64,000 nucleotides of DNA. It comes from Arachis hypogaea. Its lineage: Eukaryota; Streptophyta; Magnoliopsida; Fabales; Fabaceae. The notes beneath the pieces were generated by a model. The model had not been told where the DNA came from and did no database searches. It was given only the letters and a program-made list of their open reading frames with translations. Position numbers and translations under genes: made by a program. How positions within the stretch are numbered: position 1 is the first letter of the stretch; every line of letters begins with the position of its first letter. Positions 43,533 to 53,229 of the stretch are shown one piece after another. The stretch is taken from NCBI RefSeq assembly GCF_003086295.3, contig NC_092045.1, forward strand, positions 25,734,890 through 25,798,889. The letters run 5' to 3'.

Positions 43533-44636
43533 ATGAGCAGGAGTAAAGACAAAAGCATTCTTGTTGAGGCTGACCCTGAACCTGAAAGGACCTTGAAGCG
43601 AAAGCTAAGAGAAGCTAAAACACTACTCTCTGTAGAGGACCTAACAGAAATCTTCAAACAAGAAGAAGACATGGCAGCCAAAAACAACAACAATGCCAAC
43701 AATGCAAGGAAGGTGCTGGGTGACTTTACTGCACCTACTCCCGACTTCTATGGGAGAAGCATCTCTATCCCTGCCATTGGAGCAAACAACTTTGAGCTTA
43801 AGCCTCAATTAGTTTCTCTAATGCAACAGAATTTCAAGTTTCATGGACTTCCATTAGAAGATCCTCATCAGTTTTTAGCTGAATTCTTGCAAATCTGTGA
43901 CAATGTCAAGACCAATGGGGTTGACCCTGAGGTCTACAGACTTATGCTATTCCTTTTTGCTGTAAGAGACATAGCTGGGATATGGTTGGACTCACAACCT
44001 AAAGAAAGCCTGAACTCTTGGGAAAAGCTAGTCAATGCCTTCTTGGCAAAGTTCTTTCCACCTCAAAAATTGAGTAAGCTTAGAGTGGAAGTCCAAACCT
44101 TCAGACAGAAGGAAGGAGAATCCCTCTATGAAGCTTGGGAAAGATACAAACAGTTGATCAGAAAGTGTCCCTCTGACATGCTTTCTGAATTGAGCATCAT
44201 AGGTATCTTCTATGATGGTCTGTCTGAACTATCCAAGATGTCATTGGATAGCTCTGCTGGAGGATCTCTTCATCTGAAGAAGAGGCCTGCAGAAGCTCAA
44301 GAACTCATTGAAATGGTTGCAAATAACCAATTCATGTACACTTCTGAAAGGAATCCTGTGAACAATGGGATGAATCAGAAGAAAGAAGTTCTTGAGATTG
44401 ATACTCTGAATGCCATACTGGCTCAGAACAAAATATTGACTCAACAAGTCAATATGATTTCTCAAAGTCTGTCTAGAATGCAAGCTGCACCAGGCAGTAC
44501 TAAGGACGCTTCATCTGAAGAAGAAGCTTATGATCCTGAGAATCCTTCAATGGAAGAGGTGAATTACATGGGAGAACCCTATGGAAACACCTATAATCCT
44601 TCATGGAGAAATCATCCAAATCTCTCATGGAAGGAT
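43533..44636 (+). pseudogene. E7 gag, first part
   Basis: ATG 43533 is the real start (MSRSKDKSILVEADPEPER). An apparent earlier ATG at 43518 is inside the E8 LTR. It is open for 368 codons with the gag core FELKPQLVSLMQQN, VYRLMLFLFAVRDIAGIWL, FLAKFFPPQKLSKLRVE and ESLYEAWERYKQL. The frame is cut by E9 after codon GAT 44634-44636 and resumes without shift at 54955. It is nearly the same protein as E9 gag. Confidence 0.9.
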
Positions 44637-46332
44637 TGGTGCACGAAATTGTGATCAATACTTTTCACAACTCAAATAATCCCCGGTAATGAATCCAAAA
44701 ACTTGGTGTTCAATACCATGGCATAAACACAACTTCGCACAACTAACCAGCAAGTGTACTGGGTCGTCCAAGTAATAAACCTTACGCGAGTAAGGGTCGA
44801 TCCCACAGAGATTGTTGGTATGAAGCAAGCTATGGTCACCTTGTAAATCTCAGCCAGGCAAACTCAAATGGATATGGGTGATATACGAATAAAACATAAA
44901 GATAAAGATAGAGATACTTATGTAATCCATTGGTAGGAATTTCAGATAAGCGTAAGAAGATGCTGTCCCTTCCGTATCTCTGCTTTCCTACTGTCTTCAT
45001 CCAATCCTTCTTACTCCTTTTCGTGGCAAGCTTATGCAAGGGTTTCACCGTTGTCAGTGGCTACCTCCCATCCTCTCAGTGGAAATGTTCAACGCACCTT
45101 GTCACGGCACGGCTATCCATCTGTCGGTTCTCGATCAGGCCGGAATAGAATCCAGTGATTCTTTTGCGTCTGTCACTAACGCCCCGCCTTCAGGAGTTTG
45201 AAGCACGTCACAGTCATTCAGTCATTGAATCCTACTCAGAATACCACAGACAAGGTTAGACTTTCCGGATTCTCTTGAATGCCGCCATCAGTTCTAGCCT
45301 ATACCACGAAGACTCTGATCTCACGGAATGGCTGGCTCGGTTGTCAGGCGATCAACCATGCTCGTGTATCAGGAATCCAAGAGATATTCACCCAATCGTA
45401 GGTAGAACGGAGGTGGTTGTCAGTCACACGTTCATAGGTGAGAATGATGATGAGTGTCACGGATCATCACATTCATCAAGTTGAAGAACAAGTGATATCT
45501 TAGAACAAGAACAAGCGGAATTGAATAGAAGAACAATAGTAATTGCATTAATACTCGAGGTACAGCAGAGCTCCACACCTTAATCTATGGTGTGTAGAAA
45601 CTCCACCGTTGAAAATACATAAGAACAAGGTCTAGGCATGGCCGAATGGCCAGCCTCCCAATGATCTAAGATAGCATCAGAACAGAGATAACTACCCAGA
45701 TATCCGCCTCAATACAATAGTAAAAGGTCCTACTTATAGAGAACTAGTAGCCTATGGTGTACAGAGATGAGTAAATGACATAAAAATCCACTTCCGGGCC
45801 CACTTGGTGTGTGCTTGGGCTGAGCAATGAAGTATTTTCGTGTAGAGACTCTTGGAGTTAAACGCCAGCTTTGGTGCCAGTTTGGGCGTTTAACTCCCAT
45901 TCTTGTGCCAGTTCCGGCGTTTAACGCTGGGAATTCTGAGGGTGACTTTGAACGCCGGTTTGGGCTATCAAATCTTGGGCAAAGTATAGACTATCATATA
46001 TTGCTGGAAAGCCCAGGATGTCTACTTTCCAACGCCGTTGAGAGCGCGCCATTTGGGCTTCTGTAGCTCCAGAAAATCCACTTAGAGTGCAGGGAGGTCA
46101 GAATCCAACAGAATCTGCAGTCTTTTTTAGTCTCTGAATCAGATTTTTGCTCAGGTCCCTCAATTTCAGCCAGAAAATACCTGAAATCACAGAAAAACAC
46201 ACAAACTCATAGTAAAGTCCAGAAAAGTGGATTTTAACTAAAAACTAATAAAAATATACTAAAAACTAACTAGATCATACTAAAAACATACTAAAAACAA
46301 TGCCAAAAAGCGTACAAATTATCCGCTCATCA
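44637..46332 (-). repeat. E9 3' LTR
   Basis: 1696 bases. It carries a decayed LTR-end-plus-PBS copy inside U5 (44673-44711). TATAAGTA (minus strand, 45731-45738) is a probable TATA box. Palindromes at about 45855-45960. Confidence 0.94.
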
Positions 46333-46334
46333 CA

Positions 46335-46370
46335 ACACCAAACTTAAATTGTTGCTTGTCCTCAAGCAAC
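46335..46370 (-). promoter_or_regulatory. E9 3'-border stem-loop plus PPT-like motif
   Basis: On the minus strand: perfect 8-bp stem GTTGCTTG/CAAGCAAC with loop AGGA (46351-46370), TAAGTTTGGTGT (46335-46346), two bases, then the LTR. Confidence 0.75.
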
Positions 46371-47254
46371 TGAAAATCAAATAAGATAAAAAGAAGAGAA
46401 TGTGCAATGAATTCCAAAAACATCTATGAAGATCAGTATTAATTAGATGAGCGGGGCTTTTAGCTTTTTGCCTCTGAACAGTTTTGGCATCTCACTCTAT
46501 CCTTTGAAATTCAGAATGATTGGCTTCTTTAGGAACTCAGAATCCAGATAGTGTTATTGATTCTCCTAGTTAAGTATGATGATTCTTGAACACAGCTACT
46601 TATTGAGTCTTGGCCGTGGCCCAAAGCACTCTGTCTTCCAGTATTACCACCGGATACATACATGCCACAGACACATAATTGGGTGAACCTTCTCAGATTG
46701 TGACTCAGCTTTGCTAGAGTCCCCAATTAGAGGTGTCCAGGGTTCTTAAGCACACTCTTTTTGCCTTGGATCACAACTTTTATTTCTTTTTTCTTTCTTT
46801 TTTTCATTTTTTTTGAAATATTATTTTTTTTTCGAATTATTATTATTATTTTTTTGTATTCATTGCTTTTTCTTGCTTCAAGAATTATTTTTATGATTTT
46901 TCAAATTCTCAGTAACATGTCTCCTTTTTCATCATTCTTTCAAGAGCCAACATTCATGAACCACAAATTCAAAAGACATATGCACTGTTTAAGCATACAT
47001 TCAGAAAACAAAAGTATTGCCACCACATCAAAATAATTAAACTGTTGTAAAATTCAAAATTCATGCAATTCTTTCTTTTTCAATTAAGAACATTTTTCAT
47101 TCAAGAAAGGTGATGGATTCATAGGACATTCATAACTTTAAGGCATAGACACTAAAGCACTAATGATCACAAGACACAAACATAGATAAACATAAGCACT
47201 AAAATTCGAAAAACAGGAAAATAAAGAACAAGGAAATTAAGGAACGGGTCCACC
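46371..47254 (-). other. E9 3' non-coding region
   Basis: Reverse-complement homologue of 58224-59077. It contains the purine-rich tract (T/C-rich on the plus strand, 46780-46900) and no coding frame. Confidence 0.75.
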
Positions 47255-48379
47255 TTAGTGATGGCGGCTCTTTCTTCCTCTTGAAGATCCTATGGAGTGC
47301 TTGAGCTCCTCAATGTCTCTTCCTTGTCTTTGTTGCTCCTCTCTCATGATTCTTTGATCTTCTCTAATTTCATGGAGGATGATGGAGTGTTCTTGATGCT
47401 CCACCCTTAGTTGTCCCATGTTGGAACTCAATTCTCCTAGGGAGGTGTTTAGTTGCTCCCAATAGTTTTGTGGAGGAAAGTGCATCCCTTGAGGCATCTC
47501 AGGGATCTCATGATGAGTGGGGTCTCTTGTGTGCTCCATCCTCTTCTTAGTGATGGGCTTGTCCTCATCAATAGGGATGTCTCCCTCTATGTCAACTCCA
47601 ACCGAATAACAGAGGTGACAAATGAGATGAGGGAAGGCTAACCTTGCCAAGGTGGAGGACTTGTCCGCCACCTTATAAAGTTCTTGAGATATAACCTCAT
47701 GAACTTCTATTTCTTCTCCAATCATGATGCTATGAATCATGATAGCCCGGTCTATGGTAACTTCGGACCGGTTGCTAGTGGGAATGATTGAGCATTGGAT
47801 AAACTCCAACCATCCTCTAGCCACGGGTTTGAGGTCATGCCTTCTCAATTGAACCGGCTTCCCTCTTGAATCTCTCTTCCATTGGGCGCTCTCTTCACAT
47901 ATGACTGTGAGGACTTGGTCCAACCTTTGATCAAAGTTGACCCTTCTAGTGTAAGGATGTTCATCTCCTTGCATCATGGGCAAGTTGAATGCCAACCTTA
48001 CATTTTCCGGACTAAAATCCAAGTATTTCCCCCGAACCATAGTAAGATAATTCTTTGGATCCAGGTTCACACTTTGATTATGGTTCTTGGTGATCCATGC
48101 ATTGGCATAGAACTCTTGAACCATTAAGATTCCGACTTGTTGAATGGGGTTGGTAAGAATTTTCCAACCTCTTCTTCGGATCTCATGTCGGATCTCCGGA
48201 TATTCACTCTTTTTGAGTGAAAAAGGGACCTCGGGGATCACCTTCTTCAAGGCCACAACTTCATAGAAGTGGTCTTGATGTACCCTTGAGATGAATCTCT
48301 CCATCTCCCATGACTCGGAGGTGGAAGCTTTTGCCTTCCCTTTCCTCTTTCTAGAGGTTTCTCCGGCCTTGGATGCCAT
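47255..48379 (-). CDS. E9 third ORF (env position, 'putative plant transposon protein' type)
   Basis: 374 codons, uninterrupted, ATG at 48377-48379. The first 28 residues are basic (MASKAGETSRKRKGKAKAS) and could be a nuclear localisation signal. Core blocks shared with E5 and E7: VIPEVPF, EYPEIRHEIRRRGWKILTNP, VQEFYANAW, MVRGKYLDF, LDQVLTVIC, PVQLRRHDLKPVARGWLEFI, IPTSNRSEVTIDRAIMIHSI. The last 75 residues are a heptad-like coiled coil (LGELSSNMGQLRVEHQEHSI, then EQQRQGRDIEELKHSI). No signal peptide or membrane span is visible, so it is not an obvious envelope protein. The function of this protein class is unknown to me. A stem-loop and TAAGTTTGGTGT lie 38 bases upstream. Confidence 0.85.
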   Translation of the reverse strand: MASKAGETSRKRKGKAKASTSESWEMERFISRVHQDHFYEVVALKKVIPEVPFSLKKSEYPEIRHEIRRRGWKILTNPIQQVGILMVQEFYANAWITKNHNQSVNLDPKNYLTMVRGKYLDFSPENVRLAFNLPMMQGDEHPYTRRVNFDQRLDQVLTVICEESAQWKRDSRGKPVQLRRHDLKPVARGWLEFIQCSIIPTSNRSEVTIDRAIMIHSIMIGEEIEVHEVISQELYKVADKSSTLARLAFPHLICHLCYSVGVDIEGDIPIDEDKPITKKRMEHTRDPTHHEIPEMPQGMHFPPQNYWEQLNTSLGELSSNMGQLRVEHQEHSIILHEIREDQRIMREEQQRQGRDIEELKHSIGSSRGRKSRHH

Positions 48380-48416
48380 AAATGGTTATGGAAAAACAAA
48401 AAGCAATGCTTTTACC

Positions 48417-48453
48417 ACACCAAACTTAAAAGGTTTGCTCGTCCTCGAGCAAA
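48417..48453 (-). promoter_or_regulatory. Stem-loop plus TAAGTTTGGTGT upstream of E9 third ORF
   Basis: On the minus strand: stem TTTGCTCG/CGAGCAAA with loop AGGA (48434-48453), then TAAGTTTGGTGT (48417-48428). Compared with the 3'-border copy (CTTG/CAAG) the stem has a T-to-C change balanced by A-to-G. Confidence 0.75.
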
Positions 48454-49157
48454 CTAAGAAAGAAGAGAGTAGAAGAAGAAGAAATGAGGAAGAAGGGAAT
48501 GGCTTTGTGTTCGGCCAAAATGAAGGGGTGAAGATGGGTTTATATAGAAGTGGGGGGGCTTGGTTCGGTCATGTATGGGTGGATTTGGGAGGGAAAGTGG
48601 TTTGAATTTGAAGGGTGAGGTAGGTGGGGTTTTATGAAGGATGGATGTGAGTGGTGAAGAGAAAGATGGGATTTGATAGGTGAAGGGTTTTTTGGGGAAG
48701 AGGTGTTGAGGTGATTGGTGAATGGGTGAAGAAGAGAGAGAGTGGTAGGGTAGGTGGGGATCCTGTGGGGTCCACAGATCCTGAGGTGTCAAGGAAAAGT
48801 CATCCCTGCACCAAATGGCATGCAAAAATGCGTTTTTAGCCATTTCTGGCGTTAAACGCCGGGCTGGTGCCCATTTCTGGCGTTTAACGCCAAGTTCTTG
48901 CCCTTTACTGGTGTTTAACGCCAGTTTGGTGCCCCTTTCTGGCGTTAAACGCCCAGAATGGTGCCAGACTGGGCGTTAAACGCCCAACAGCTAGCCTTAC
49001 TGGCGTTTAAACGCCAGCACGCTCTCCTCTAGGGTGTGCTGTTTTTCTTTCTGCTTTTTATTCTGTTTTTGTTTTTTCAATTGATTTTGTGACTTCTTAT
49101 GATCATCAACCTACAAAAAAAACATAAAATAACAAAAGAGAATAGATAAAAGATAAC
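48454..49157 (-). other. E9 region between gag-protease and third ORF
   Basis: Contains a pyrimidine-rich stretch on the minus strand (48470-48770), a palindrome array (48843-49016), and then the post-pol hairpin. The small frames on either strand here are not conserved as proteins. Confidence 0.7.
48843..49016. repeat. Palindrome array of E9
   Basis: Six GGCGTT(A/T)AACGCC-type units separated by 16-22 base spacers; the counterpart in E7 is 56388-56592. Confidence 0.9.
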
Positions 49158-49175
49158 ATTGGGTTGCCTCCCAAC
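49158..49175 (-). other. Post-pol hairpin of E9
   Basis: On the minus strand: GTTGGG, AGGCAA, CCCAAT preceded by GCGCTT; the outermost pair is G-U. Confidence 0.75.
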
Positions 49176-49257
49176 AAGCGCTTCATTAATGTCAGTAGCT
49201 TGACAGAGGGCTCTCATGGAGCCTCACAGATGCTCAGAGCAATGTTGGAACCTCCCA

Positions 49258-49335
49258 ACACCAAACTTAGAGTTTTACTGTGGGGGTTCAACACCAAACT
49301 TAGAAGTTGGTTGTGGCCTCCCAACACCAAACTTA
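49258..49335 (-). repeat. Three TAAGTTTGGTGT copies, 33 bases apart, at the end of E9 gag-protease
   Basis: Motif at 49324-49335, 49291-49302 and 49258-49269 (minus strand). The first two are translated as SKFGV at the very end of gag-protease; the third follows the stop. E7 has the same three at 56069-56080, 56102-56113 and 56135-56146. Confidence 0.85.
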
Positions 49336-51563
49336 GAGTTTGACTGTGGGGGCTCTGTTTGGCTCTGTTTTGAGAGAAGCTCTTCATGCTTCCTCTCCAT
49401 GATGCCAGAAGGATATCCTTGAGTCTCAAACACAAAGGATTCTTCATTCACTTGAATGATCAATTCTCCTCTATCAACATCAATCACAGCCTTTGCTGTG
49501 GCTAGGAAGGGTCTGCCAAGGATGATGGATTCATCCATGCACTTCCCAGTCTCAAGGACTATGAAATCAGCAGGGATGTAATGGTCTTCAACTTTCACCA
49601 GAACATCCTCTACAAGTCCATAAGCTTGTTTTCTTGAGTTGTCTGCCATCTCTAGTGAGATTTTTGCAGCTTGCACCTCAAAGATCCCTAGCTTCTCCAT
49701 TACAGAGAGAGGCATGAGGTTTACACTTGACCTTAAGTCACACAAGGCCTTCTTGAAGGTCATGGTGCCTATGGTACAAGGTATTGAAAACTTCCCGGGA
49801 TCCTGTCTCTTTTGAGGTAATTTCTGCCTAGACAAGTTATCCAGTTCTTTGGTGAGCAAAGGGGGTTCATCCTCCCAAGTCTCATTTCCAAATAACTTGT
49901 TATTTAGCTTCATGATTGCTCCAAGGTATTTAGCAACTTGCTCTTCAGTGACATACTCATCCTCTTCAGAGGAGGAATACTCATCAGAGCTCATGAGTGG
50001 CAGAAGTAAGTCCAAGGGAATCTCTATGGTCTCATTTTGAGCCTCAGATTCCCATGGTTCCTCATTGGGGAACTCATTGGAGGCCAGTGGACATCCATTG
50101 AGGTCTTCCTCAGTGGCGTTCACTGCCTCTTCCTCCTCTCCAAATTCGGCCATGTTGATAGCTTTGCACTCTCCTTTTTGATTTTCTTCTGTATTGCTTG
50201 GAAGAGTACTAAGAGGGAGTTCAGTAATTTTCTTGCTCAGCTGACCCACTTGTGCCTCCAAGTTTCTAATGGAGGACCTTGTTTCAGTCATGAAACTTTG
50301 AGTGGTTTTGATTAGATCAGAGACCATGGTTGCTAAGTCAGAGTGGTTCTGCTTAGAATTCTCTGTCTGTTGCTGAGAAGATGATGGAAGAGGCTTGCTA
50401 TTGCTAAACCTGTTTCTTCCACCATTATTGTTATTGAAACCTTGTTGAGGTCTCTGTTGATCCTTCCATGAGAAATTTGGATGATTTCTCCATGAAGGAT
50501 TATAGGTGTTTCCATAGGGTTCTCCCAGGTAATTCACCTCTTCCATTGAAGGGTTCTCAGGATCATAAGCTTCTTCTTCAGATGAAGCTTCCTTAGTACT
50601 GCTTGGTGCATTTTGCATTCCAGACAGACTTTGAGAAATCATATTGACTTGCTGAGTCAATATTTTGTTCTGAGCTAGTATGGCATTCAGAGTGTCAATC
50701 TCAATAACTCCTTTCTTCTGATTAGTCCCATTGTTCACAGGATTCCTGTCAGAAGTGTACATGAATTGGTTATTTGCAACCATTTCAATTAGTTCTTGAG
50801 CTTCTGTAGGCATCTTCTTCAGATGAAGAGATCCTCCAGCAGAGCTATCCAAAGACATCTTGGATAGTTTAGAGAGACCATCATAGAAAATACCTATGAT
50901 GCTCCATTCAGAAAGCATATCAGAGGGACACTTCCTGATTAATTGTTTGTATCTTTCCCAAACTTCATAGAGAGATTCTCCTTCCTTCTGTCTGAAGGTT
51001 TGGACTTCCACTCTAAGCTTACTCAATTTTTGAGGTGGAAAGAACTTTGCCAAGAAGGCATTGACTAGCTTTTCCCAAGAGTTCAGGCTTTCTTTAGGTT
51101 GAGAGTCCAACCATGTTCTAGCTCTGTCTCTTACAGCAAAAGGGAATAGCATAAGTCTGTAGACCTCAGGGTTAACCCCATTAGTCTTGACAGTGTCACA
51201 GATTTGCAAGAATTCAGCTAAAAACTGATGAGGATCTTCCAATGGAAGTCCATGGAACTTGCAATTCTGTTGCATTAGAGAAACTAATTGAGGCTTAAGC
51301 TCAAAGTTGTTTGCTCCAATGGCAGGGATAGAGATGCTTCTCCCATAGAAGTCGGGAGTAGGTGCAGTAAAATCACCCAGCACCTTCCTTGCATTGTTGG
51401 CATTGTTGTTGTTTTCGGCTGCTATGAGTTCTTCTTCTTTGAAGATTTCTGTTAGGTCTTCCACAGAGAATTGTGCCTTAGCTTCTCTTAGCTTTCGCTT
51501 CAAGGTCCTTTCAGGTTCAGGATCAGCCTCAACAAGAATGCTTTTGTCTCTGCTCCTGCTCAT
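49275..51563 (-). CDS. E9 gag-protease polyprotein (762 codons, open)
   Basis: It starts MSRSRDKSILVEADPEPER at 51563. Gag core at about residues 88-215: FELKPQLVSLMQQNC, VYRLMLFPFAVRDRARTWL, FLAKFFPPQKLSKLRVE, ESLYEVWERYKQL. Then come a glutamine/asparagine-rich linker with NPSWRNHPNFSW (no CCHC zinc knuckle), an acidic region (EEEAVNATEED, SSSEEDEY), and a protease domain with IPCTIG, the catalytic-loop region at residue 609 and ILGRPFLATAK. The catalytic motif reads Asp-Leu-Arg-Ser-Ser instead of Asp-Leu-Gly; E7 has DLGSS. The Gly-to-Arg change (codon 49731-49733) probably disables the protease. The ORF ends in two SKFGV repeats. No RT follows. Gag may still assemble particles. Confidence 0.92.
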   Translation of the reverse strand: MSRSRDKSILVEADPEPERTLKRKLREAKAQFSVEDLTEIFKEEELIAAENNNNANNARKVLGDFTAPTPDFYGRSISIPAIGANNFELKPQLVSLMQQNCKFHGLPLEDPHQFLAEFLQICDTVKTNGVNPEVYRLMLFPFAVRDRARTWLDSQPKESLNSWEKLVNAFLAKFFPPQKLSKLRVEVQTFRQKEGESLYEVWERYKQLIRKCPSDMLSEWSIIGIFYDGLSKLSKMSLDSSAGGSLHLKKMPTEAQELIEMVANNQFMYTSDRNPVNNGTNQKKGVIEIDTLNAILAQNKILTQQVNMISQSLSGMQNAPSSTKEASSEEEAYDPENPSMEEVNYLGEPYGNTYNPSWRNHPNFSWKDQQRPQQGFNNNNGGRNRFSNSKPLPSSSQQQTENSKQNHSDLATMVSDLIKTTQSFMTETRSSIRNLEAQVGQLSKKITELPLSTLPSNTEENQKGECKAINMAEFGEEEEAVNATEEDLNGCPLASNEFPNEEPWESEAQNETIEIPLDLLLPLMSSDEYSSSEEDEYVTEEQVAKYLGAIMKLNNKLFGNETWEDEPPLLTKELDNLSRQKLPQKRQDPGKFSIPCTIGTMTFKKALCDLRSSVNLMPLSVMEKLGIFEVQAAKISLEMADNSRKQAYGLVEDVLVKVEDHYIPADFIVLETGKCMDESIILGRPFLATAKAVIDVDRGELIIQVNEESFVFETQGYPSGIMERKHEELLSKQSQTEPPQSNSKFGVGRPQPTSKFGVEPPQ

Positions 51564-53205
51564 ATGAAAGAGAAGAAAACAAGAAAATGTGGAATCCTCT
51601 ATGTCACAGTATAGAGATTCCTTGAGGTGTCAGAGGAAAAGAAAAATAGAAGGCAGAAGTAGAAAATTCGAACTTATCAAAGAAGATGGGGTTCGAATTT
51701 TGCATTAAGGAATAGTGTTAGTCCATAGATAGAAGGATGTGAGAAGAAAGGAAGCAATTTTCGAAAATTAAGTAAAAGATTTTAAAAACATTTTTGAAAA
51801 ATACTAATTGATTTTCGAAAATAAAAGTGGGAAAGAAATCAAGTGATTTTTGAAAAAGAATTTGAAATTAGAAATAAAAAAGATTTGATTGAAAACTATT
51901 TTGAAAAAGATGTGTTTAAGAAGATATGATTAGTTTTAAAAAGATGTGATTGAGAAGATATGATTTGAAAAACATTTTAAAAGATTTGATTTTGAAAATT
52001 AATGACTTGGCTATCAAGAAAAGATATGATTCAAACATTAAACCTTTCTCAACAGAAAAGGCTACATACTTGAAATGTTGAATCAAATCATTAATTGGTA
52101 GCAAGTATCTTTGAAAAAAGAAAGAGATTGATTTTGAAAAAGATTTGATTGAAAAGATATGATTTGAAAAAGATTTGATTTTGAAAAATTTTGAAAACCT
52201 GAAAAAAATTTGCATTGAAAACAAAATCTTCCCTCTTGTGCCATCCTGGCGTTAAACGCCCAGAATGGTGCACATTCTGGCATTTAACGCCCAAAACTCT
52301 ACCCTTTTGGGCGTTAAACGCCCAACCAGGCACCCTGGCTGGCGTTTAAACGCCAGTCTGTCCTTCTTCACTGGGCATTTTGAACGCCCAGCTTTTTCTG
52401 TGTAGTTCCTCTGCAGTATGTTCTGAATCTTCAATCCTCTATATTCTTGACTTGAAAAGACACAAATTAAAATATTTTTGGATTTTTAATAGTGAGGAAT
52501 AATCAAAATGCAACTAAAATCAAATAACAATGCATGCAAGACACCAAACTTAGCAGTTTGTGTACTACTGACACTAATGAGAATGCATATGAGACACATA
52601 AACACTCAAGTCAAGAGAATTCAAAGATCAGAGTAAGAAATCATCAAGAACAACTTGAAGATTAATGAAGACACATGCATGAATGCAAGAAGAACAGAAA
52701 CATGCAACTGACACCAAACTTAAAATGAAACACTAGACTTAAACAAGAAACATACAATATTTTTGGTTTTTAGGATTTTGGAAATTTTTTTTTTTGGATT
52801 TTTTCGAAAATTAAGTGGAAAAAGAAAAAAAATAAAGGTATCAAAATTTTTAATGAGAATTCCAGGAATCATGCAATGTTTAGTCTAAGACCCCGGTCCA
52901 GGAATTAGACATGGCTTCACAGCCAGCCAAGCTTTCAAAGAAAGCTTCGGTCCAAAACACTAGACATGGCCAATGGCCAGCCAAGCCTTAGCAGATCACT
53001 GCTCCAACAGCAAGATTGATAGAAATCAACAAGCTCTTGTGATGATAAGTTGAAACCTCGGTCCAATGAAATTAGACATGGCTTCACAGCCAGCCAGACT
53101 TCAACAGATCATCATGAAACACTAGAATTCATTCTTTAAGAATTCTGAAGAAAAAATACCTAATCTAAGCAACAAGATGAACCGTCAGTTGTCCATACTC
53201 AACAA
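51564..53205 (-). other. E9 leader
   Basis: Non-coding. On the minus strand, TAAGTTTGGTGT-type motifs occur near 52711 and 52548, and a palindrome array at 52247-52392. Three related 'agacatggc...cagccag' blocks at about 52905-53100 form a short imperfect repeat. Confidence 0.75.
52247..52392. repeat. Palindrome array in E9 leader
   Basis: Inverted counterpart of 33458-33603, with GGCGTTAAACGCC-type units and palindromic spacers such as CCAGAATG..CATTCTGG. Confidence 0.85.
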
Positions 53206-53223
53206 TCCCCGGCAACGGCGCCA
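53206..53223 (-). promoter_or_regulatory. E9 primer-binding site (tRNA-Asp type)
   Basis: Plus strand TCCCCGGCAACGGCGCCA, the perfect complement of the PBS. Confidence 0.9.
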
Positions 53224-53229
53224 AAAACT

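Noticed and set aside
47255..48379. Envelope protein for the third ORF
   Set aside because: It is in the env position, but I see no signal peptide, membrane span or fusion peptide; a basic N-terminus and coiled coil suggest a nucleic-acid-associated or structural protein instead.
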